DNA of 8,838 nt from Flavobacterium sp. Its GTDB lineage: Bacteria > Bacteroidota > Bacteroidia > Flavobacteriales > Flavobacteriaceae. Below are positions 1 through 5,954 of this stretch, piece after piece. Where the stretch lies: NCBI GenBank assembly GCA_030150335.1, contig JASLGC010000251.1, positions 1-8,838 of the forward strand, given 5' to 3'. A program made the position numbers and the translations under genes. Numbering within the stretch: the first letter of the stretch is position 1; each line of letters starts with the position of its first letter. The notes beneath the pieces are model-generated. The model was not told where the DNA came from and searched no databases. It saw only the letters and a program-made list of their open reading frames with translations.

Positions 1-528
1 AAAAGATTGTGGATCATATCCTGTAATGTGAAATGTTATTTCTTCTTTTTCGTATGTTTTAATCCCAGTATCTACCAATGGATTCATTTGCTCTATGTAT
101 TTTTCATAAAGATTGATCTCTTGTTCAGTAGCTTCAAATAAAGGGATAGGAAAAGGAGGCATGTAGAACCATTTTATTTCTTTATTTACTTGAGCTTCAG
201 ACCATTCATTTCCATTCCAAATCTTAAAACCTTCTTCAATGTCATTGCCTCCAACATGGTAGATAGTTAATCCAATATGAGAAGTTTTATCAGCTTCAGT
301 TGCATTATCGACAGTTGGACTTAAATTTTTAACATCTGTCAATAACACTCTGGGTAAGAGTAATCCTTTATTAGCAGTTGTATTTTTATTAGCTTCATTA
401 GCTTCGAATTCTTTAATGTCTAAAATAGCTCCTTTTTCGTTTAGGTTTCCTCCTCCGATGACAGTTTGGGCATTTGCATTATAAAAGAAAAGCATTGATG
501 CTATTGAGAGTAAAATTCTTTTTTCCAT
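1..528 (-). CDS. Secreted surface protein, N-terminal part (C-terminus beyond left edge)
   Basis: The frame is open for 176 codons from the ATG at 528-526 to the left edge, so the C-terminus is missing. Residues 1-20 form a signal peptide: basic start MEKR, hydrophobic core ILLSIASMLFF, and a likely cut after NANA just before Q21. The mature start shows a pattern I know from many Bacteroidota secreted and cell-surface proteins: 'GAILDI' followed about 20 residues later by 'NKGLLLPRVLLTD' and then a 'G..IYHVGG...GFKIWNGNEW' stretch. A 'KWFYMPPFPIPL...INLYEKYIEQM' segment after it also recalls flavobacterial surface proteins. The exact role is unknown; export to the outer membrane or medium is inferred from the signal peptide. 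An ATG at 538 is out of frame. No classical ribosome binding site is seen; the leader is A-rich. A type IX secretion C-terminal domain would lie outside the window. Confidence 0.85.
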   Translation of the reverse strand, partial: MEKRILLSIASMLFFYNANAQTVIGGGNLNEKGAILDIKEFEANEANKNTTANKGLLLPRVLLTDVKNLSPTVDNATEADKTSHIGLTIYHVGGNDIEEGFKIWNGNEWSEAQVNKEIKWFYMPPFPIPLFEATEQEINLYEKYIEQMNPLVDTGIKTYEKEEITFHITGYDPQSF

Positions 529-549
529 TTTTTTCCATTTTATTTTCTA

Positions 550-557
550 CAAATATA
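550..557 (-). promoter_or_regulatory. Bacteroidota-type -7 box for the secreted protein gene
   Basis: On the minus strand this reads TATATTTG, an exact match to the Bacteroidota -7 consensus TAnnTTTG. It lies 21 bases before the ATG at 528, implying a short A-rich leader. No clear TTG -33 element is visible upstream; phased A-tracts sit there instead. Confidence 0.5.
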
Positions 558-588
558 TTAAAATATTTTTATTTATGTTAAATTAATG

Positions 589-624
589 TTTTGTTTTGTT
601 TTTATTTGTTTTTATTTGTTTTTT
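589..624. repeat. 10-bp-periodic T-tract (A-tract) repeat upstream of promoter
   Basis: T-runs begin at 589, 599, 609 and 619 (with an extra one at 594), and the 10-mer TTTATTTGTT occurs twice in tandem at 601-620. Read toward the minus-strand gene these are A-tracts repeating once per helical turn, covering about -45 to -80 relative to the expected transcription start. Such phasing favours intrinsic DNA curvature or an UP-element-like effect. Confidence 0.6.
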
Positions 625-716
625 CCTTGTTAATTTATTTAAATTTTGCTTTTTATTTTATATTGAAGTCTGTTGGTTTTGAAAATAATATTAAATGGAA
701 TCTTAAAGTAAATTAA

Positions 717-830
717 GAAAATGAAGAAATATTATATCACAGTTCATATGAACAAGATGTTCAGCTACAAGAAGGCAAGTTTCACATTGGAGAAGCTGCT
801 GTTATCCGATTAATCGGTACAAAACTATAG
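717..830 (+). pseudogene. Orphan C-terminal reading frame, probable gene remnant
   Basis: From just after a TAA at 714-716 to a TAG at 828-830 the frame is open for 37 codons and gives a balanced, protein-like sequence including 'SYEQDVQLQEGKFHIGEAAV' and the end 'LIGTKL'. It has no ATG, and its stop lies 14 bases before a strong terminator, as expected for the 3' end of a real gene whose 5' part was lost. I cannot assign a family. A competing ATG frame at 721-813 would give a 30-residue peptide beginning MKKYYITV, which looks less protein-like. The remnant reading is an inference. Confidence 0.35.
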
Positions 831-844
831 TCCATATAGAATAG

Positions 845-890
845 AATATAAAAATCCTTTTAGAGCTTTATCTAAAAGGATTTTTATATT
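845..890. terminator. Bidirectional Rho-independent terminator
   Basis: A perfect 20-bp inverted repeat, 845-864 pairing with 871-890 around the 6-base loop GCTTTA. The core arms are TCCTTTTAGA and TCTAAAAGGA, flanked by an A-run on the left and a T-run on the right, so it can act on both strands. It sits between the plus-strand remnant (stop at 830) and the minus-strand membrane protein gene (stop at 901). Confidence 0.85.
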
Positions 891-900
891 TATAACAAGG

Positions 901-1197
901 TTATTTTTTGCCTATTCTGTTTTTCATACTTGTGATAAGCAGTCCAATCCCCACTACCACATCTACAATATTCCACAGCGTTCTGCCCAGTGCAATCTTA
1001 AAGAAAGGTTGAAATAACAAGGCTAACGCACCAAAGAGTATCATTTCATTCTGGCTATTTCTTTTATTCGCCATAAATGCCAAGTATCCAAACCCTACAA
1101 AGGCTACAAAACGGACTAATTCAAAAAAGCCATACGGCATCGGTAGTAAGCACAATAGCAGTAGAATACCCAATATTATTTTGATTGTCTTTTCCAT
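901..1197 (-). CDS. Small multi-pass inner-membrane protein, probable DUF6804 family
   Basis: Encodes 98 residues starting MEKTIKIILG. Hydrophobic segments lie at about residues 5-20, 25-43, 51-69 and 75-90, so three or four membrane passes are likely, with a basic tail (KNRIGKK) expected in the cytoplasm. 'MPYGFFELVRF', 'QPFFKIALGR' and 'LWNIVDVVVGIGLL' match my memory of the small conserved family DUF6804, whose function is unknown; this was not verified. The frame stays open upstream to an ATG at 1302, but I chose 1197 because the extra 35 residues are polar, AT-driven and unlike the family, while MEKTIK gives a normal membrane-protein start. No Shine-Dalgarno sequence and no clear -7 box were found. 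It is transcribed alone and ends at the bidirectional terminator 845-890. Confidence 0.85.
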   Translation of the reverse strand: MEKTIKIILGILLLLCLLPMPYGFFELVRFVAFVGFGYLAFMANKRNSQNEMILFGALALLFQPFFKIALGRTLWNIVDVVVGIGLLITSMKNRIGKK

Positions 1198-1465
1198 AGA
1201 AAAATAAGTTTTAAAAGTAAGTATTAAGTTACGCCATTTTGGGATTAAAATCAATTTGTTGTTATTTAATAGATAAGTTTTTATTAATTCTTGTATTATC
1301 AACTATTATTGTGTTATTTAGATAAAAAATATAAATATCTGTTATTTATTTTGTAAAATATAAGGAACAAATGCAAACTCAATACAATACTGAAGTATAT
1401 TGCAGTACTATTATATTAAAAGCAAAATAAGCGTTTAAGCAGTTGTAAAATTAAAAACAGGGCAC

Positions 1466-2104
1466 ATGATAGAAACTGAAATAATAGAGAGAATACAACA
1501 GTTAGGAGGTAACGTTGCTCAAGTAAAAGGCGAGTCTTTAAAAGATGACCTACTTTCTATTCGATTTAAGGCTTTGCTATATGAAAAACCAGGAGATATG
1601 CCTTGGGCAGAGGCAGAAGATATTGAACCTATTTATGGGTTGAATAAATTTATTGAGGAACATCAAGACTTGGTTGAGAACGACAGAGCAACTCTATATG
1701 AGAAAATCACAAAGTACTTCTTTTATGAAACAGAAGCAGCACATGGACAGATGTTTTGGACAGCCAATTTGTTTACGCCATTTCAAGAAGGTACAGCAGA
1801 TTATAAGGAGTGCTATGAAGAGTTTATAGACAAGGAAATCATGGATTTATCAGAAGTAGTTAAGGTAACTGGTGTAGAAGAACAAGACTTTGTACAATTG
1901 CTATTCAGTTATGGATTTCCAGACCATTATTACATAAGTTTAAGTGACCCCAATCCAGAAAACCCAACTGTGTTTGGAACAGACCATGAAGGATATTTTC
2001 ACGAGATAATCAATGAAGGCAACTTAAAAACGTTTCTTCAACGTTTTATGACCTGTGATGATTTGATAGAAATTGTCAAAAAAGCATTAGATAAAGTAAA
2101 ATAA
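1466..2104 (+). CDS. Acidic cytoplasmic protein, SUKH (SMI1/KNR4)-like, possible immunity protein
   Basis: Encodes 212 residues with no signal peptide or membrane segment; strongly acidic. The C-terminal part, 'DHYYISLSDPNPENPTVFGT' at residues 153-172 followed by 'DHEGYFHEI' and 'LKTFLQRFM', resembles the end of SMI1/KNR4 (SUKH) domains, where a 'YISL..P....V...DHE' strand is followed by a 'F..FL..F' helix. SUKH proteins are often immunity proteins of bacterial toxin systems. The N-terminal half (residues 1-110) is not one I recognise. Its stop is followed 14 bases later by the next start, so the two genes probably form one transcript. The ATG at 1466 lacks a Shine-Dalgarno sequence and is preceded by the A-rich leader AAAATTAAAAACAGGGCAC. 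No toxin gene is adjacent, so the immunity role is only an inference. Confidence 0.8.
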   Translation: MIETEIIERIQQLGGNVAQVKGESLKDDLLSIRFKALLYEKPGDMPWAEAEDIEPIYGLNKFIEEHQDLVENDRATLYEKITKYFFYETEAAHGQMFWTANLFTPFQEGTADYKECYEEFIDKEIMDLSEVVKVTGVEEQDFVQLLFSYGFPDHYYISLSDPNPENPTVFGTDHEGYFHEIINEGNLKTFLQRFMTCDDLIEIVKKALDKVK

Positions 2105-2118
2105 TAAAATAAGACAAG

Positions 2119-2520
2119 ATGATAATTACAGCAAAAGATTTTGAAGTAGCAGATTACGACCAAGAAGTATTGCAAATGGACTTAGCCCATGGGGAAGAGG
2201 AAATCACTATTGCCATTCACAATATGGATGATAATTTAGAGGGATTGTTGGTGGATGTAAATACAGTAGTTAGCGATTTAGTATCACTTGACAATAGAGG
2301 GAAAAGGCTTATAGTAGATGAGCTTTATGATGCATACTGTGAAGATGGCTCTGTATCAGAAGATGACTTTATCAAGGGGCTTAACCTAATTTCACTGTAC
2401 TTCACTGGAGATACAGCTGTTGAGTTTATGTATGAAGGAGGAGAATTATTTGGAGGACATTTCCTTACAATTGAGATGGAAAACGGACAGTTTGAAGAAA
2501 GCGTAAGCATTGACGGATAG
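2119..2520 (+). CDS. Small acidic protein, DUF2262-like C-terminus
   Basis: Encodes 133 residues, strongly acidic, with no signal peptide or membrane segment. The C-terminal stretch 'LYFTGDTAVEFMYEGGELF' (residues 93-111) continuing 'GGHFLTIEMENG' and 'VSIDG' resembles the end of DUF2262 (and related DUF2004-type) proteins, in which an acidic 'DGD-F-GH' turn is typical; here the turn reads GGELFGGH. Assignment is from memory and tentative. Such families appear as immunity-like proteins around polymorphic toxins, matching the SUKH-like gene just upstream, with which it shares a 14-base gap and probably a transcript. A GNRA-loop terminator follows within 30 bases. The start is preceded by AATAAGACAAG, not a classical ribosome binding site. 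Confidence 0.8.
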   Translation: MIITAKDFEVADYDQEVLQMDLAHGEEEITIAIHNMDDNLEGLLVDVNTVVSDLVSLDNRGKRLIVDELYDAYCEDGSVSEDDFIKGLNLISLYFTGDTAVEFMYEGGELFGGHFLTIEMENGQFEESVSIDG

Positions 2521-2545
2521 TCCGATAAATAGTTTTAAAATAGCC

Positions 2546-2580
2546 AAAGCCTTTCAGCGTAAGTTGAAGGGCTTTTTTTT
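2546..2580 (+). terminator. Rho-independent terminator of the two-gene unit
   Basis: Arms 2546-2558 and 2563-2575 pair over 13 positions (AAAGCC with GGCTTT at the base, two G-T pairs inside), closed by the tetraloop GTAA, a GNRA loop. The T-run continues through 2580. It lies 25 bases after the TAG at 2520. Confidence 0.9.
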
Positions 2581-2959
2581 ATGATGGTATTTCTATTTAA
2601 GAAATTAGAATTAGCAAACGGTTGTTTTTTTAAATTTTGGTATTTTGGAATTGAAAGTGAATATTTTCAAATATTGGAATTTTGAATAGGTGTTCGTAGT
2701 TACCTATATGTCAATGGTTAATCATTATTCTGTTTTAGGTTGTTTAGATAATGGACCAATAACAAAGCGTCTATCCTTCGAAGAAAAGCCATTTATCCGC
2801 AGTGTATTCGAAGAATAGTCGGAAGTTTGTCGAAGCGATGCTTCGTAAAGAAGGTGCTTCATTCACTTCGCTCTTTTCGTTGGGAAGCACGATACTTCTT
2901 AGTGTATTGAAACGAAATGTAAAAAGATTGATTCCATTGTGTTTATATATTTAAGGAGT
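2581..2959. other. Gene-free stretch with decayed repeat-like and palindromic sequence
   Basis: No reading frame here looks coding. The left part (about 2620-2720) is AT-rich with loose direct repeats around TTTTGGAATT. The right part is more GC-rich: a perfect palindrome CGAAGC-GAT-GCTTCG at 2831-2845; a 7-bp inverted repeat GTGCTTC (2854-2860) / GAAGCAC (2884-2890); and CAGTGTATTCGAAGAA near 2800, which looks like a diverged copy of the repeat unit found downstream. Confidence 0.5.
2882..2919 (+). repeat. Degenerate dispersed repeat, copy A
   Basis: Begins GGGAAGCACGATACTTCT and ends TTAGTGTATTGAAACGAAATG (2899-2919). It aligns with copy B (from 3167) and copy C (from 3455), which share the GGAGCGYGATAY start and the AGTRYARTGAAACG-type ending. 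Confidence 0.55.
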
Positions 2960-3148
2960 TTACCAAATAAAGAATATCCATAAAAGCCCTTTGAATTCAG
3001 AAACAATAGGTCCAAGAAAGATGGTGCTTACGAAACTATGGTCTTGTGCCCATTGCCACCAAAAGTACAATGTCATAATTTGACTTATAATGATGTATAA
3101 ATAGCCAAGGATTCCTAAAAAACTTAAACCTTTATTGTATTTGCTCAT
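2960..3148 (-). CDS. Small two-pass membrane protein of unknown function
   Basis: Encodes 62 residues starting MSKYNKGLSF. Two hydrophobic stretches, about residues 8-31 and 38-62, are separated by the polar turn 'QWAQDHS', so a two-pass inner-membrane protein is likely. It contains five tryptophans and ends in aromatic residues (LLWIFFIW), a composition too specific for a chance frame; this and the 'GPIVSEFKGLLW' motif suggest a conserved small membrane protein, though I cannot name the family. It stands alone between repeat copies A and B and opposite in strand to its larger neighbours. No clear -7 box, ribosome binding site or terminator was found. It could be missed by a standard annotation because of its length. 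Confidence 0.65.
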   Translation of the reverse strand: MSKYNKGLSFLGILGYLYIIISQIMTLYFWWQWAQDHSFVSTIFLGPIVSEFKGLLWIFFIW

Positions 3149-3166
3149 TGTAATTATATTTTAGTA

Positions 3167-3231
3167 AGGAGCGCGATACTCTCCTGTGCAATGTAATGTC
3201 TTGATACTACAGTACAACGTTTCCCTAATTT
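3167..3231 (+). repeat. Degenerate dispersed repeat, copy B
   Basis: Starts AAGGAGCGCGATACTC, contains TCCTGTGCAATGTAATGTC (3182-3200) and CTACAGTACAACG (3207-3219), and ends AACGTTTCCCTAATTT. It aligns nearly end to end with copy C, whose end reads AACGTTTTTTAATTT; B is about 8-10 bases shorter in the second unit. Confidence 0.55.
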
Positions 3232-3339
3232 ACTTTTTCTACATGGAATGAATCCTATCAAGAGTTTGTGGATATCATAAATTTACGAAAGAAGATTGTC
3301 ATGTACTATTTATATGATGAAACCAAATTTGTGACATAG
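3229..3339 (+). pseudogene. Short startless reading frame, possible gene fragment
   Basis: Open for 36 codons between a TAA at 3226-3228 and a TAG at 3337-3339. The translation includes 'STWNESYQEFVDIINLRKK' and ends 'YLYDETKFVT', which reads like real protein. There is no start codon before the internal ATG at 3301, so if it ever coded it is now a fragment. The family is unknown. It lies between repeat copies B and C. Chance is possible at this length. Confidence 0.25.
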
Positions 3340-3454
3340 GGTAACTTGAGTATATATTTCAGAATAGCATTCCTAATGCAATGTTTTGCAATAAATAACC
3401 ACATTATTTATGCCGTTTTTTTTAGAAGGTATTTCACAGGAAAGATGTTTAGGC

Positions 3455-3529
3455 AGGGAGCGTGATATTTCTAAGTACAGTGAAACGCAACGCCTTTCCA
3501 GCGCAATGAAATGAAACGTTTTTTAATTT
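3455..3529 (+). repeat. Degenerate dispersed repeat, copy C
   Basis: Starts AGGGAGCGTGATATTTC and carries two successive related units, TAAGTACAGTGAAACGCAACG (3472-3492) and CCAGCGCAATGAAATGAAACG (3498-3518), then a T-run and AATTT as in copy B. The shared GATAC/GATAT anchors of A, B and C lie at 2891, 3175 and 3464, i.e. 284 and 289 bases apart. Confidence 0.55.
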
Positions 3530-3542
3530 GCTTAATACACCG

Positions 3543-3550
3543 TAGCTTTG
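3543..3550 (+). promoter_or_regulatory. Bacteroidota-type -7 box for the SWIM protein gene
   Basis: TAGCTTTG matches the TAnnTTTG consensus exactly and lies 24 bases before the ATG at 3575. A TTTG at 3527-3530 could be a -33 element, but the 12-base spacing is shorter than the usual 17-23. The promoter directly follows repeat copy C. Confidence 0.45.
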
Positions 3551-3574
3551 CTTTAGTAATTTATCACATCACCT

Positions 3575-4606
3575 ATGAAGATTCAAGCTATATTAAAAAA
3601 GACCCTGAAGAAAGACATTTCCAAAGCGACCAAGTTTCCAGTAAGAGAGTTGGAAGAGGAGGAGAAAGGGCAATTTATTGCATTTGTAGATGAGGGAGAG
3701 CACAGTCACGATGTTAGTATCACAGTGCAAGGAGATGAGGTAAAAGAGATGAATTGCGATTGTGGTGAAACATCAGGCAACTGCTTACATAAGATTGCTG
3801 TTTTGATTGCTTTGAGTACTTCAAAGAGTGATGAGGGGACTTCCAGCAAAGTGAAAGTAGGGGGGCGTAAGAAAAAGCTTTCTGAAAGTGAGGAGTTGAT
3901 GCTGACTATGGATAAGGATGTTTTAACAAGTTGGCTAAGTGAGGTGTTCAAGAAGAATAAACCATTGGAACAACAGTTTTTGTTGACTTTTAGTGCTAAG
4001 GAAGTTGTATATACTAAAGCGCAGGTGATTGAGATTACAGAACAAGCTATTTTTTCAGTTGCAGGTAAGCGCAAAACGTTAGAAGCGGCGAAGATTAAGA
4101 AGATTCTTGATTTGCTGACTATTGCCTTAGAGCCTATTAATCAATTTGTAGTTACAAATATTAGTAAGCCTGTAGCTAATGAGATATTTACCGGTTTTTT
4201 AGATACGATTTACGCATTTGACAAGCGCATAATTCACTATAGTAAGCGTATTGGGATTTATGTAGATAAGTACATTGAGAAGCACGCTTTGTCTATCAAT
4301 ATCATTCAAGATGAAAAGGTTTGGGAAGAAATGGTGAAAGACCATTTGACAAAGCTATTTAAAGGCGTTAAGAAGTCGAATAAGCGATATGACTATATTC
4401 TGGCTCAGCAACTATATTTAACAGGTACAAAGGCACAACAGGCTTTCTATGGAGATGCATTGAATGGTTTGCTGTCTATTACGAAGTTTAATCGCTATGA
4501 TTTTGAACCAGACTTTACGGAGTTTTTGCTAAAAGTAGCTTTAGATGAGGATTTCTTTGAGGAGGTGCGTCCTTTCTTTAAGCGATTTACATTTGAGGGA
4601 TATTAA
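3575..4606 (+). CDS. SWIM zinc-finger domain protein, stand-alone
   Basis: Encodes 343 residues with no signal peptide or membrane segment, so it is cytoplasmic. Residues 61-72 form a SWIM zinc finger, C-x-C-x6-C-x-H: C61, C63, C70 and H72 are all present ('CDCGETSGNCLH'), preceded by the usual strands (residues 33-60). SWIM domains bind zinc and are linked to DNA or protein binding, often in SWI2/SNF2 helicases or transposases; neither is fused here. A polar Lys/Ser-rich linker (about 82-105) joins it to a long, probably alpha-helical region to the end that I do not recognise. The ATG at 3575 is the first after an in-frame TAA at 3557-3559 and fits the -7 box at 3543-3550. An overlapping frame from 3511 is a shadow. 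The gene ends at a strong terminator shared with the convergent regulator gene. The cellular role is unknown. Confidence 0.88.
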   Translation: MKIQAILKKTLKKDISKATKFPVRELEEEEKGQFIAFVDEGEHSHDVSITVQGDEVKEMNCDCGETSGNCLHKIAVLIALSTSKSDEGTSSKVKVGGRKKKLSESEELMLTMDKDVLTSWLSEVFKKNKPLEQQFLLTFSAKEVVYTKAQVIEITEQAIFSVAGKRKTLEAAKIKKILDLLTIALEPINQFVVTNISKPVANEIFTGFLDTIYAFDKRIIHYSKRIGIYVDKYIEKHALSINIIQDEKVWEEMVKDHLTKLFKGVKKSNKRYDYILAQQLYLTGTKAQQAFYGDALNGLLSITKFNRYDFEPDFTEFLLKVALDEDFFEEVRPFFKRFTFEGY

Positions 4607-4627
4607 TTCGGTAGAATAGATTACATA

Positions 4628-4670
4628 ACAAAAAAGGCTAACAATTGAATTGATTGTTAGCCTTTTTTGT
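4628..4670. terminator. Bidirectional Rho-independent terminator between convergent genes
   Basis: A perfect 18-bp inverted repeat: 4628-4645 pairs with 4653-4670 around a 7-base loop. The GC core GGCTAAC/GTTAGCC is flanked by six A on the left and six T on the right, so it works in both directions. It serves the SWIM gene (stop at 4606) and the LuxR-type gene (stop at 4686). Confidence 0.95.
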
Positions 4671-4685
4671 TTGTGAATATAAAAA

Positions 4686-5954
4686 TTACCAGTCTTTAAG
4701 CGCAAAGACTTGAGGTCTTGAGTTTACGTTTAATTTTAGGTAGATATTACCGATGTGATATTTTGTTGTGCTTAACGAAATATTTAGTTCGCTGGCAATC
4801 TCTTTATTGCTCAATCCATCCCATATAAGGTAAAGCACATTTAGTTCTCTTTCCGTAAGCTTGTAATTAGCCTTTAGGTAATCGCACAAGTTTTCTTGAT
4901 GGTCTTTAAGGGAAATGGTTTCAGATTGTTTGAGAGAGTTTGCTTTTTTCTCCTCTAATAGTAATTCGTGGTAGTTTTTTATCAGCGCTACGTATTGCGA
5001 TATCACTACTTGGTTTTCTATATTTCTTTTTTGGAACTTCTTGATTAAAACATAATTATTGATAATGCTAAACAAAATAATAGCTATAGCAGCTACTTTC
5101 AAAGCACAAATAGAGCTTGTAAATTCTTCGATATTCGCAAACAGCATAGGCTTTGTAAAGCAAATGGTGTAAAACTTAATCAGCAATACAATTAATATAG
5201 GGTAAAGAAAGTATTTACCAGTCTTACTTAGTTTATAAGTAAAGTATTGTGTTAGTCCAAATATTAAAACAATAGATATGTTTAAGATAGGAGATTGTAT
5301 TGGATTGGCGAAGAAATTGGAGAAATAGAATGCTATACCAATAAGTGAAATAGCAGTAAATATCTTTAGCTCATATTTGAAAAAGAGTTTCTTTGTCTTA
5401 AAGGGAAAATACGTTGACAACAATAGAGAGGTTAGCATAAGAATGGCTACAATAATTCCAACTTGTATATAATTGTCAATAAGAGAAGGGGATATTGTTG
5501 TAAAGGATTGTATATCACCTAATATGAAATAAGAAACGATGAGAATCTGAATTAAAAAGTAAATACGCCATTTCTTTTCTTTAAATATTTTATAGATTAC
5601 TAAGGTAGATAGCAAGCTAAGCATTGCCATTCCGTAGAAAAGACCTGATATAAAGTAGTTCATCGCAAAGATAGGCAAAGCTGAAAAGCTGCCGTTATAA
5701 AGCGGAACTGCTGTTGGCAATATGGAATTGGAGAGGTAAATATCTTTCAAAGAAATAAAACTCTTTAAACCTGTAAATGCGAATATTTTAATGCTACAAT
5801 CACTACCGCATAAGTCATGGGTAATGGTTGATAAAACGCCAGAAGATATATCAATAACTTTATTGCAAAACTGGTAAAAAGGTATTGCAACAATTAATAA
5901 CGCAATGGAACATACCAATGCAAGGAAAAGGTATAATTTTTTTTTCGACCCCAT
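4686..5954 (-). CDS. Membrane-embedded LuxR-family transcriptional regulator
   Basis: Encodes 422 residues. About eight hydrophobic segments are visible: residues 7-29, then 93-124, 130-148, 163-185, 196-215, 223-241, 248-266 and 282-304. Between the first and second lies a roughly 63-residue loop with C49 and C53, a possible sensing region on the outer face. Residues 305-350 are charged and helical, probably a coiled-coil linker. A GerE/LuxR helix-turn-helix closes the protein: 'LTERELNVLYLIWDGLSNKE' at 366-385, then 'IASELNISLSTTKYHIGNIY' at 386-405 and 'LKLNVNSR', matching the family pattern. No receiver or kinase domain is present, so signal sensing and DNA binding would be in one chain, with the DNA contacted at the membrane. 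The start MGSKKK lies in an A/T-rich leader without a Shine-Dalgarno sequence. It is divergent from the surface-protein gene at 7910. Target genes and signal are unknown. Confidence 0.88.
   Translation of the reverse strand: MGSKKKLYLFLALVCSIALLIVAIPFYQFCNKVIDISSGVLSTITHDLCGSDCSIKIFAFTGLKSFISLKDIYLSNSILPTAVPLYNGSFSALPIFAMNYFISGLFYGMAMLSLLSTLVIYKIFKEKKWRIYFLIQILIVSYFILGDIQSFTTISPSLIDNYIQVGIIVAILMLTSLLLSTYFPFKTKKLFFKYELKIFTAISLIGIAFYFSNFFANPIQSPILNISIVLIFGLTQYFTYKLSKTGKYFLYPILIVLLIKFYTICFTKPMLFANIEEFTSSICALKVAAIAIILFSIINNYVLIKKFQKRNIENQVVISQYVALIKNYHELLLEEKKANSLKQSETISLKDHQENLCDYLKANYKLTERELNVLYLIWDGLSNKEIASELNISLSTTKYHIGNIYLKLNVNSRPQVFALKDW

Noticed and set aside
721..813. 30-codon ATG frame beginning MKKYYITV
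   Set aside because: The overlapping frame ending at 830 looks more like protein and fits the terminator better; the short peptide has no supporting signal.
1198..1302. N-terminal extension of the membrane protein gene to an ATG at 1302
   Set aside because: The added 35 residues look like translated AT-rich leader, and the internal start at 1197 gives a normal membrane-protein N-terminus.
2325..2510. 61-codon frame on the minus strand
   Set aside because: It lies wholly inside the DUF2262-like gene on the opposite strand and has a shadow-type composition.
2882..3529. CRISPR array or integron cassette array
   Set aside because: The repeats are too degenerate and too far apart for CRISPR, and no integrase gene or clear attC-type core sites are visible.
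3511..3693. 60-codon plus-strand frame overlapping the SWIM gene start
   Set aside because: It begins inside repeat copy C and overlaps the SWIM gene, whose zinc finger and -7 box support the other frame.
3706..4074. 122-codon minus-strand frame
   Set aside because: It is antisense to the SWIM gene and contains no recognisable features.
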